Shown here: positions 23,843 to 35,000 of the stretch, piece after piece
How positions within the stretch are numbered: position 1 is the stretch's first letter
How the letters are laid out: the number at the start of each line of letters is the position of its first letter
Source of the DNA: Paramecium octaurelia
Taxonomy: Eukaryota > Ciliophora > Oligohymenophorea > Peniculida > Parameciidae
DNA: 64,000 nucleotides
Assembly: GCA_905182995.1 (NCBI GenBank)
Contig: CAJJDP010000067.1
Span: 197,679 to 261,678, forward strand
Reading direction: 5' to 3'
Notes under the pieces: model-generated
The model's database searches: none
What the model was told of the DNA's origin: nothing
The model's input: the letters and a program-made list of their open reading frames with translations, nothing else
Position numbers and translations under genes: made by a program

Positions 23843-25447
23843 ATGACTAACAGGAAAAGCAAATAGATGAGTTTAGTGCAAGTTCAGCAACTAATTTAGT
23901 AACCTCTTCTGCGAAAGAATCACACAGCATTGTCTGAAGTACCTCATACTTGGAACACGAGTAGGAGCACAGAGAAGACAGTGGATTTGCTTGGTATGCC
24001 TCAACATAAACGTGTCAAGTGGCTTGAAAAGTAAAAATCTTTGCTTGCTTAACAACAACCAGTAACAGAGCGTGTTTAAACAAGTCGTATAAAGCAGATG
24101 GCAACAGCCACGAATTATAATAACTTTCTAAAGAAATTCAATGGAGAATAGATGATGATATTAGATAAAACTAAAACAGCAGCAGTGCCAATTTAGAAGG
24201 TACAAAATGAAAGTTAAGAAAATAAAGAGAGGTAGTTTGTTTTTAAGCAACCGTTGCGTATAGTGAAGGGAATGAGTGAACACATGCTTAGAATGAAGAG
24301 TATAAGTAGATAACATGAATCAATACGATCTCCTCCAAGGAAACTTTCGAACCCTCGTTATGAGTTAACTAATGCGAATAGAGTTCGGTTTTCTAAATAT
24401 TATCAAGATGATAGTTTGAAGGTGTTGAAATCTCAGAAACGAGATCCGAATTAAATATTTAAGGAGTTGCACATAGAGGATATCCAATACACTGATTTGG
24501 ATAGAGCATAGAATCATCCTATAAATATTGCCTTATTCAATATGTTAAAAGATGAGGAAATTATTCTAAGTAATTTATTAATTGTATTCAGAGTAATAGC
24601 AACTTGAGGAAGCAGAAAAATACACTGCTCAAGAACTCATAAAGTAGAGATAGGAAATTGAAAGATTTGATGAACTCACTCGTTAAGAGTATCATCGGAA
24701 ATGTTATGTGGATTTCAAATCCAAAGCTATTAATTCCAAATATCAATACAAACAAGTCCAATTAGATAAATCCTTATTAGAAATATTTCCAAAATCTGAG
24801 GTTGTTAACCCAGAACAGCAAAAAAGATTGAGAAGACAAAAAGTATTGAACATGATAAAGATGTTCTTGTTTAGATTACATGATCTGCATCTCAACCTTG
24901 AAGATCTCATTAATCATAGAGTTTACCCTCTCACAGCATATTGTCATGAACGAGCCAAATTGTTCTTTGATTTAGTAAAATCCAACAAGCTTGAACTAAC
25001 TCACAGGGAGTTGTAAGAGAACAGGTATTTGGTGTATGAATTTGATTCATCCAAATTGACTCCTCTTCATCACGCAGTCATTCGTAATCATGTTGAAATG
25101 GTTGAATTACTTTTGGAATACCATGCTGATGTGAATCGGAGAGATATTGTACTTATCATTCTATTATCCAGCTTGGAAGAACTCCACTCTTCTTTGGGAT
25201 CCGCTCTGGTAACAATGATTGCGTATAGCAACTGCTGTATCATTAAGCAATTCCTTGGTCCAACAAGAAGAATCAATACGACCTTTATTTGGACATGCTC
25301 GACGACAAAGTGAGAGATCAGTACCGTAAGGCTAAAAATGTAATCTATTTATCTTGATAATCAAAGTACCATTTATAGATGCAAATGATGCCTCACACAA
25401 AAAGAGCTGCTTTCTGGATGGAGAGAAGATATTATTTTACTTAATGA
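23843..25447 (+). CDS. Ankyrin-repeat protein
   Basis: Three introns (22, 23 and 27 bases) close a 510-residue frame. The first 300 residues are basic, Gln/Arg-rich and low in recognisable structure (LVQVQQLIQQPLLRKN, HESIRSPPRKLSNPRYEL). A helix EEAEKYTAQELIKQRQEIE leads to a conserved-looking block. Near the C-terminus there is at least one ankyrin repeat: SSKLTPLHHAVIRNHVEMVE then LLLEYHADVNRRD, then LGRTPLFFGIRSGNNDCVQQ. Ankyrin repeats bind protein partners; the role here is unknown. The start is the first ATG of the long frame; an upstream exon cannot be excluded. Confidence 0.8.
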
Positions 25448-25526
25448 ATAGTATAAATATATAAACAGATGAAACTCGATAGGGTCTTATACTCCTGAAT
25501 AAATTATACTAAAATTCTAAACACAA

Positions 25527-28397
25527 TCAATGTTTTTTCTTTTGTCTTATCTTCTTATCATGTCTCTGATTAATTTCCATCTTCTCCTTCCTGTCTTAAG
25601 CTAAATTCAAATCCCCAGTTTTCAAAGCAATTAAGTCTTCTCTGTAATTGCTATCAGATGCCAACGGATAATCCTCGTATTTCAATTTATAAGGAAAATG
25701 CTTGAACCAATTCAGCACTTCCACCCCGTCAATTATCATCCCTGTTGTCCATCTGCCAGTTATATTGGACAGTTTATCCTATTACGGTAACGCTTTGACT
25801 CCTTGATATTTGCGATAGGTTTCTAGGTTGAATTTATTAACATCCCTAACAGATCCCTTGATAATGTATCCTTCAATGTAATCTTGAGGTGTGACCTTTT
25901 TACTAAACATTCCAGGAAAGGCTGTGACTGTGAGATCGCAGAAAATCTTGTTCTCCAAATCGACTAGCCACCCAACTCCATTGTAGTAGAATTGTCTATG
26001 TCCGATTGTCATCCCTTAGATAACTCCTGGCATCACATTGAATATGATTTGTGTGGTATTTGGAAATGTGACTTACAAATACCCATAGTTCTATCCTGTG
26101 ATTGAATTAGCACTAAAATTTGCCTGCGATTCCAAATGGCCTGTTAATTTAAAGTTTCTACCAAGCACATACAATCCTAATACTGGTGGGTGATGAGAAA
26201 TCTATTCAGAATACAAGAGATTTCCATTCATGTACCCCTGGAAGGTTTCTCCCAAAATAGGGTTGAAAGGCTTCTCCATATTTAAAAACATTATATTATA
26301 AGCAAGAGAGAATTGAGCTACCAATTTCATCTACTCTATTGGATCCTATAATTCTCCTGCCTTTTCTAATAACCACAGATACCCCAAACTGTAGCAGGCT
26401 CTCTCCAGATTAGATCTTCTCTCGAATATATTAACAGGCAAAGATATGCTAATCAAGGATTTGCCCATTAATAAATTGGACCCCAACTTTTTTAGCATGA
26501 AGGTTATGACTTCCTTCTATATTTCAAGTTTCTTTTTATTTATAAATCTCAAACCACCTTTCTCTAGGATTTCCCAATCGCTTTACAAAATCACATTCTT
26601 ATGCTCTGCGGTTTCTGTATAATAAATATTATCTGGTTCCAATGGTGTCAATTAATAATTATGAATTGCAGACCAAAAGATTATCCCAGGGTTCTTTGTT
26701 ACTAACTCCAACAATTGGAGATAGTCATTTTTATTAATCAATTCTGGTTCGTCATCTAGTATTATTTGGGACTAAAATTATTTGCAATCCACATCAGACA
26801 ACGAGGAATCCATCTAAACTTCAATCACTCTTTAAGGTTAATATTATTCTATTATCTCTACATTGAGTGGTTCTTTAGTAGCCTCCTCCACTATCTATGG
26901 AATTGGAATCTTAAACTGCTTCTATATTAAATAACTATCTAAGTTCTATAATTCTGAGACATAATGTAAAGAGAGTTAAGCATCATTTGCATATCCTCCA
27001 TTCTTAGTTTCTGTTTCCCAAATTATCATAACTTATTGTTATTATTATGGAATTACAGCTATTATACTCAATTATATTTATCCCTCAAATTGATAGCCAT
27101 TTTATATATTGTTTTGATACGATAAACTCTTATCAACAATGAAAAAAGCATCTTTGTCTTTGAAAACGTATCTTAAATATGTGTAAGATCGTTTCAAATA
27201 AAGCAAACCGTACTTCTTTCGCATCTCAGATATTATCATTGAATTGTTGGTAAGCATAATGTCCAAAATTATAGTCTAGTCTATCTACGTATTCCATTAT
27301 TTCATGACATCTGGACAAACCAAAGCTGACACAATTGGTATTATGTTATCACTACTAATGTTCACAACACCTTTTATTTTTTCTTGCTATGTTTTATGTT
27401 GCAATAGTCTAGTATTATTGCATAAACCAATACCTCAACTTGTTTTTAAAACTTATCAATTGATATTCTGAATCATCCATCAATCTCTCCAGAGAGAAGA
27501 GCTACTTATTAAGTAGTATATTCTGAAGAAGAGTTGGGACCTTGTTTTCAGGTTGGGGCATAATTTATGGAACTTATTTTACATTTTATACTGAGATAAT
27601 GGACACTGATTATTCCTTCTCTATTACTTATTACTTTTATTCAATTGACTTTTGTGCACTACTTTCATTTATTGGCTTTGTCACTTAGGATTAGGTTTTG
27701 TGATGTGTCTTCAACTTGTCGTCAATCATGTTTTAAGGTTTAGACTATACTATTTCGGAACGCTTTTAATGATATAAATTTAATGATTGGCTCAAATCTT
27801 CAGATTATCGTTAAAATTATTTTTATTATCTTTGTTTAATAATATTATTATCATACTTTATTTTTTTTAATTAGTCATCATCAATAAATGCACAGCATTG
27901 TCTTAAATAATTAAACCATCTTTCTGCTTATTATAAATCTTCACTTCCAAATAAGAATGTCTCCTTTCCACACAGCTAAAAGCAATACTTGGTCTTCATT
28001 GATTCGCACCTTTATAAATATGAGAATAATAATACCATTTTAGAGAAAAATCTTATAGTGGCAATTACTTATCCCTCTTCTTGGGATCATTCCTAGATAT
28101 CATGAGTTTACGATCCATCATATTTAACTTTAATATCTTATTATTCCAAAACCACCCTGACTTTTTTTTCATTTCAAGACGACCCTATACTTCATCTTCA
28201 GAATAGATAAATGAGTTCACGATGTCGATATACATTCGAAATTTAACAGGAATAGATGGATTGATTAATTAATGTATCTCTTCCTCGGACAATAACTCCG
28301 CTTTCCCAAACTTGTGATTGTCAATTGATGCCTATAGAACTTGCAATTTTTGTTGCACCTTCGCTGGCACTCTATCAGGATAATCTAATTTAGTCAT
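25527..28397 (-). CDS. PH-START-oxysterol-binding fusion protein
   Basis: From ATG 28397 (MTKLDYPDRV) to TGA at 25527, introns of 26 and 25 bases close a 939-residue frame. Residues about 60 to 170 form a PH domain (GRLEMKKKSGWFWNNKILKL, then EDLQQAERWFNYLRQ with the C-terminal Trp helix). Residues about 240 to 430 resemble a START lipid-transfer domain (YLKRSYTYLRYVFKDKDAFF, then IVDKSLSYQN). The C-terminal 400 residues are an ORD with the family signature EQISHHPPV, preceded by KPFNPILGETFQG and followed by VGWLVDLENKIFCDLTV and GRWTTGMI. PH domains bind phosphoinositides, and both START and ORD shuttle lipids at membrane contacts. Having two lipid-carrier domains in one chain is unusual. 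An upstream ATG (28470) is out of frame. Confidence 0.88.
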
Positions 28398-29656
28398 GCA
28401 CTCTACTTTAGATGAATCTCTGCAGCTTTTTTACGCAATCAATATATTATTTTTGAACCTTCTCTTCCATTATATAATTAAGAATAAATAATAAATAACA
28501 AGGAATTCTATAAATTTATATCATATATGTCCTTTACTTAAATTCTAAGAAATTATTATTCCTCTTCCCCCAATAATGAGATAGTGATTTCCTCAAGAAA
28601 ATATCTATTAATAATTAATCTATGATTTTTTTTATTTTAAGTATTATTGTGATTCTTCTAGAATATAAAAATTCTCCATTTTTATTTATAAATTTCAATC
28701 TAATAATATGTTATTTTCACATATTATTAGATACATGTATTAGATGTAAACTTAACACTTATTATTACATTTATTTAATCTGTTTTAAAATTTATTCGAC
28801 AGGAATTAAATTTATTAATTAATTCTGATTTACATGAAAACTGATATTGAAAAAAATCAATACTTATTTTGGACTTTTAAAAACGAACAAACAATATTCC
28901 TATTGTTTAATCTGGCCCTCCTTTCTAAGTTTGTTTAATAAAATTCTACAAATCAATAAAATTGTATGGTAACTAAATTACCTCAAATTTAGGAGGGGCT
29001 AGCTTAATTTTTATTTCATAATGCATTAATATTCATTTTTAATAAATTTTAATTAAAATTTCTCTATTAATATTATCAAAATTATTTTGTGTATCTGATA
29101 ATAACAAATTAAACTAGTTCAAAAGGTCTAAACGAACTTCTGACATTAAGATGCTTCTTAATTAAGCATGGGATTATACTTTCGAAGAGGCAAAAGGAAA
29201 ATTAAAATACTTCTAATTACATCATTCTATAAAAGTGTTATACGCTCCTAAATAATATTTTTATTGAGGAAGGAAAACAAAAATTTATTTAAAAATCTTT
29301 TATAAAGTATTATATACTGTTCAATATAAAACTTTATAATAATTATTTATATTTTATTGTGCTATTAAATAAAGTACTGCTAAGCTTAATCAATTTTCAC
29401 CAAAATATATGGTTTCAACTTTTGGGCTAACATTATTTTATGTATTAAGTTTATCCATCCTTCATAGTTTTATATTAATTTTACTGCATAATACTAATAT
29501 TATTGGTATGAACGGTATTAAGTGAGTAGTTATAAAATATAAGAAGCTTATATATAATAAATATCATTTGTTTTTACTAGTCTTGAATAATACTTGGCAA
29601 ATCTTCTTAGAGCAAATTAAAATAAGTAAAGTAATCATTGAATACAAATATATTTA
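28398..29656. other. 1.26-kb AT-rich stretch without a convincing gene
   Basis: The longest gene-free stretch of the window. Very AT-rich. Short open frames exist on both strands but their translations are Ile/Phe/Tyr/Asn-rich and not protein-like. One 38-codon frame on the + strand near 29,149 (MLLNQAWDYTFEEAKGKL) looks more like coding and may be a gene scrap. No hairpins, tandem repeats or RNA genes noted by eye. Confidence 0.4.
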
Positions 29657-30503
29657 TCAATTTTTTAGATCGTTTAATGGCTCTTTTTGTGAAGTAGATA
29701 TATTTCGAGTTGATTTAATTAATTTTTTTGGGGAAACGGATGATAAGTGGCGAAACTTATTTCTGATTTATTTCCCAGGACCTTAAATTTTATTGTGTTT
29801 ATATTTGAAGGTTGGAGTACTTATTTCTTATTCTTTGTTGAGTTGGACAACCATATGTTCTCTCTTAACTGAGAAATTAATCTTCTCCAGTTCCAGAAGA
29901 TCGAAATCCAGGTTCTGAGCCTTCAAAGAAGTGACTGGTTAGTAATTCAGATGACACATTATCGGCTTCATCAGTGTATTAATGTTAAGATAGTTATGGA
30001 AATGATTAATTATGTTTAAATAATTGATTTAGGAATTTAAAAGATTAAATTTGGGAATAAGATAATGAGTATTGGTTCTGCAATTGCTATTTAATTATTT
30101 AGGTCTTAAGATTAAGATATTAAATTTAATACTTTATTTAAATATAGAGCCCAGTAATAATTATAAATAATTGTAATAATACTATGATAAAATCATTTTT
30201 ATAGTTAAAATTTTGGAAGCTCAATATTTTGTATGTTATTAACTTTAAGGAGGCGCATATAATAGCTGGTCTATTCTTCGTAGAGTTCTTTCCACTTTTT
30301 AATCTACAATATAGATTGGGGATTTAATTTACTAAAATGTCATTCTTTTTTCGAATGGATGAACTCCTACTTTACTATTGTGTTTGACGAGTTGGGACAC
30401 TATAGAAGCGAGAGTTATTGGTGATTTCGTTAATTTGCAATTGGGGTTTGCGACATTGTTTTTTATCTCCAAATGTGGGTGTTTATGGTTTGATGAGGAA
30501 CAT
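29657..30503 (-). CDS. Poorly resolved small gene
   Basis: Beginning at ATG 30503 (MFLIKPQTPTFGDKKQ) the minus strand shows protein-like sequence rich in Ser, Arg, Lys and Gln (QINEITNNSRFYSVPTRQ, SSSIRKKNDILVNQIP). After an AT-rich middle, coding-like sequence resumes near 29,970 in two overlapping frames: one reads SLKAQNLDFDLLELEKINFS and ends at TGA 29657, the other reads DEADNVSSELLTSHFFEGSE and stays open further. I cannot decide which is used or place the introns. It may be one gene of about 200 residues, or two small genes. It starts 35 bases after the stop of the CaMK-like kinase on the same strand. Confidence 0.35.
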
Positions 30504-30538
30504 TTATATATATATATAATTATTTATTTGTAATGATA

Positions 30539-31655
30539 TCAATTTTTCTTAACTTAGGCCATCTTGCCCCATCCTCTAGCAATGGTGAGGACATTGGCGA
30601 TTCTCTATGATGAATTAGAGGGAGATTTTTACTTTGATTTTTTTGGAAGCACGATAATCCTTTAGTTTGGCTTATAGATTGACAATAGATTTGTGGGTGT
30701 TATTGAGGAGCCAGGGGTGTTTAAGGATTTTCTCAGTGGTGAGTCTTTTGGCAGGGTCAATGGTCAATAGGCCTTTGATTAAATCCTTGGCTATAAATAT
30801 GATATTAAGATTCAACCTTCATTGCTAATTTGATCCCAATACGGTGATGGGAAAACAAAGTTGCCAGTTTTGATCATTTAAAAGAGCTTATCGTTATCTT
30901 CATCATAGAAAGGAGGGAACCCGCACAACCTTGAATAAATATTCTTCATACATGATATAGAGAATAACACCAACTGACCAGAAATCAATGGCTTCTGTGT
31001 ATCCTTTGCCATTGATGATTTCAGGAGCCACATAACCTGGAGTACCACATTGAGTCATCATGACTTCTTCTGAGCCAACGAAACGAGCAAGTCCGAAATC
31101 ACTTACTTTTAAGAGGGCTCCAGGTTCCATGGTTGAGTAGAGTAGATTTTCTGGTTTGAGGTCTCTATGTACAATTCCCATTTTGTGACAATAAGCAAGT
31201 GCATCAATAATTGGTCTGAGTGTTGCAGCTGCTTCCTTCTCACTAAAGTGATCTTTTTCAACTATTCTCTCAAATAGCTTAATGTGATGATTGATTATTG
31301 AATACCTCTCCGCCAGTCATTAATTCCAAGACCATATAGAAGTATGTGTCATCTTCATAAATCTCATACAATTTCACAACATTGGGATGATCAATCTAAA
31401 TATTTATTAGTTGTACTTGAGTAAGGATTTCCACTTCTGTTTATAAGGCTAATAGGTCTTCGTTTGATAGGTTTTCCCTTCAATCAATATGGATCAAATA
31501 CTTGTTAATTATTTTCACTGCGAAATGTTCGCCTGTGCTCTTTTTGACAGCTCTCTTCACAACTCCAAAGGCTCCCCTTGACTTATATAATTTCAATACT
31601 CTCCTAAGGTTTTCTCCAAAGTGTACACTTTGTTAATATCTTCGTTTCCTTACAT
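30539..31655 (-). CDS. CaMK-like Ser/Thr protein kinase
   Basis: Seven introns of 21 to 28 bases close a 314-residue frame, essentially a bare kinase domain. All catalytic elements are present: glycine loop LGEGAFGVV, the ATP Lys in HFAVKIINK, the Glu helix, [12 protein letters not shown] (catalytic loop), [11 protein letters not shown] (DFG), [20 protein letters not shown] (APE and subdomain IX), and [13 protein letters not shown]. The insert and activation loop ([13 protein letters not shown]) match the calmodulin-dependent kinase group. No calmodulin-binding tail or EF hands are obvious; the C-terminus ends in a short basic helix ([13 protein letters not shown]) that could be a truncated autoregulatory segment. 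The high intron density contrasts with the intronless kinesin. Confidence 0.92.
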
Positions 31656-32079
31656 TAATTATATTATATATAAGTCTAATTTTATAAGTTGTTTCCACTA
31701 TTAATTTATTTCTAGAATTCGTAAATGCTTCACAAACTCACACTAACAAGTCTATATTTACAATCACAAATTGAAAAATTTAAATCTTTTGATTTTTAAA
31801 TTTGCCAATCTAAACTAAACTATTCAGTCTTTAATATAATTAAATGCAATAGACACAAATAGTGTTTAGATTGAGAACATTGAATTTGAAATCAATTTAT
31901 AGTTTATGAATAAAAGACTGTTAATAAAAGTGAGGGGGGAGGAGGGATAAAAAAAAATGAGTGGAAATTTGAAGGAGTAATTGGATTTAGGTTGAAAACT
32001 AACTGAAAAAGATTGAATGAGTAAAACAGGGATGAGTAAATAAATCAAAGAAAAATGAAATATTAAAAATAAATATATA
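31656..32079. other. Divergent promoter region between kinase and IP3-receptor genes
   Basis: About 420 bases between two divergent start codons. Contains a G-rich purine run at about 31,930-31,950 next to an A run, unusual in this AT-rich window. No gene seen. Confidence 0.45.
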
Positions 32080-35000
32080 ATGGAAGCTAGTGATGCATTA
32101 CTAAGTAAAGCCCTCAAAATAGGATGCACGGTTACTCTGTGTTATAAGGATGATGATGGAAAGAACTACTATGCTTGTTGCGAAGGTTTTACATCAATGA
32201 AACTGAGATTACTACCGGCATCGAGGATTAAAGAATAGGGACGCTTGAATTAATGTCTATTTAAAGTGGTGCCTCCATTTTAGTTTGTGGAATACAATAA
32301 GGGGAAGGAGGCATTCCATCAGAAAGAGACTTTGAACCAAGTTACTAATGTTGATTAAAGAGGTAAGGAAGTTACCATTATGGAATAGACTCCAGACTCG
32401 AATTTCCAAAGCAAATTAAGCTCATGTAGGATGAATCATCGTTGAACAAGGAATCTCTTGAGAAGATGAAAGAACAATCAATATTTTTTGGCCAAACCAT
32501 CCAATTCATTCATCAAGCAAGCAACAAATACTTGAGTTATTTGAAAGATTAGGGAAGTGATTACGAAAGCGATAGTTGGAAGGCTACTTTGAAGAAGGAA
32601 CATGGAGAAGACACCCAATTCAAATTTCAGGCTTCATTCTCATTTTAACAAGAGACCGGAGGCTTAATTTTTGATGAAGACACTGTCTACATAGTGAGTG
32701 TTTTGGACATGAGTGTCGAGCCAGGATTGCATGCCTCTAATAAGAAGAAGGATAGAGAGAAGAGAGAATTGAATGTTGCTCCTGAGAAGAGATCCTTTTG
32801 GAAAATCAACATATTCTCCAAGTTTATGAAAGATGAATTGGGATACTTGTCAGTCTTTGATGTCATCTGGATCAACTATTCTGAAACTAATGTAAATGAA
32901 TCTATTGAGTTATTAGTTGAATATGATTGTACAGAAGTATTCCCCAGACGAGAAGAAGAAATATTTGAAATTTGAAAAAGGCCAAGATTCAGAATAGATC
33001 AATTAATTTATCGGAGACAGCAATGGAATGTATGTCATTGAGAATATTGATCCAGAAAAAGGAGACTTTTTAAATGGGGGTTATGTTGAGTGGGTTAACG
33101 AATACAGACTTAAACATTTAACATCCAATTATTATCTAAAATTAGAAGAAATCACTGAAAATCATGGTTCATTCAGATTGGTTGCAGTTGAAAGCATTTC
33201 TGACTCATCCATTTTCAAATTTGGAATGATACATTCTACAATAATAAAGAAGGAGAATCAAGAATTCTTGACAAAAGATTCCTACTTTAGATTGTCATCA
33301 AGGGACACAGAGAATTAATTTTGGTTGAAGATAGATACTGTGGGTCCTAATGAAATTTATAAAATTGAGGGTGACAATTTCATTGAAGATATTACAATCC
33401 CTATTTTCAATTAAGATAAAAAGGATGAGCATGTATTTAATCTGGCTTGTGCATCCTTAAATGAAGTTAGGTTTATTAAGTATTTATTATCTTGCATGAA
33501 AATCTTAAAAAGAAGTAAAGAGTATCTGGATGTCGATTTAAATAATACTAACTTTTTTAAAGATTATCAGTTCCAAGACATTTACAAAAAGTTGGTTGTG
33601 AGATCATAACACTTGGAACAAGTATTAGATGATTTATATTTACTTTGCCATAACAAATTAGAAGGCTTTGTGTCTTTTGATTCAGAATTTGGATTCCCAC
33701 ATCCTCATACACAAAACCTTCTGAAAGAATAATACTTCTTTGAAATCCTAATATAAATTCTTGTGATTTGCTTCCCTACTTAGGAGAGTTTATAGAAGGC
33801 AGATGAGCCTGTCGAATTGGTTTAAGTGACTAAATTATTATCAGAAGAATAACAAGTAGATCTGAATCTTGAAAAATAAATTATAGCTAGGTTTGTAGAG
33901 AAGAAAAAGATCATTTGCACTAAGATCTTTAAATTGTTACAAGCTATGGTCGTCGATAATCTCTCAAATCAAGAATATTGCTCTAAATATTTACCTATTC
34001 TCTCAATGCAAGCCATGTATTTGAATGGAGCCATAAGTACTATCATCTCAATCATTCATAACTTCGAAGAACTTCTATTGAATCTAAATAAAGATGACAA
34101 TCCACTTGATATGCCATAATAAATTTTAAAGGCTGCCTCCATTAAAACTCCTTAGATTAATTAAAATAAATAAAAGAAGAGAAGAAGAAATGAAATTAAT
34201 AAGCCAATTATTGATTATAATGCCTAATACAAAATCTTGTGTAAACAGATTAAAGAATCGACTCCTGTTCAACTCCAAACATGGGATTTACTTATGTTCT
34301 TCACTACTATGCTGAAGAGCAATCATTTCAAATTTAACAAAAAGATTGAAATTATGTACTTCTTAAAAGAATCAGTTTGCTTTGAAGAAAAGGGTATCAA
34401 TATTAATCAGGAATCGGCTTATAAATATATACTTTCATCATAAAGGGTATTTGAAGATGAAATACTTATAAGATTAAAAAGTGATGGTCCTCAATTGAAA
34501 GTTTACCGAGGGGATTAAGAAAGCACTCTACTTGATTATTATCATAAATACTCAAGCAATAATGATCCAAGATTATTGAATTTTATTCCTTATGTTTAGG
34601 AATTGATGAGAATGTATTCGAGAATGTGCAATTCCAGAAATTATACTTGGAAAAAGTTTGCTGAAAACTTCTTTAATGTAGAAAGTTTGATTGAAAATAT
34701 TTAAAACAATCAATATAATGTTGAAATTCGTTCGATTATTTGTAGTCTCTTGAACAAATTATATGTTGATCAAGAACCAAGAAGAATAATCATTTGGCCA
34801 GAACTTTGTAAAATTGTCAGGACTAATAGGAAATAAAATAAAAATGATATCAATAATACTATGCTTTCAGAAGGGAAATAACAAAACAAAGTTTCTAAAA
34901 CTGATCCAGTCGATATTCCTAAGGTACAAGAGAAGATAAATGGATATCTAGCTGATTAGTTGATTTTTGTATAAAATTAATCAGATCTTGTGGATTTAAG

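Noticed and set aside
28622-28822. Plus-strand 66-codon frame
   Set aside because: Ile/Tyr/Phe-rich translation of AT-rich spacer; no signal beyond chance.
30501-30541. The 29657-30503 sequence as the C-terminal tail of the CaMK-like kinase
   Set aside because: The kinase frame closes at TGA 30539-30541 with all introns accounted for, and a separate ATG follows.
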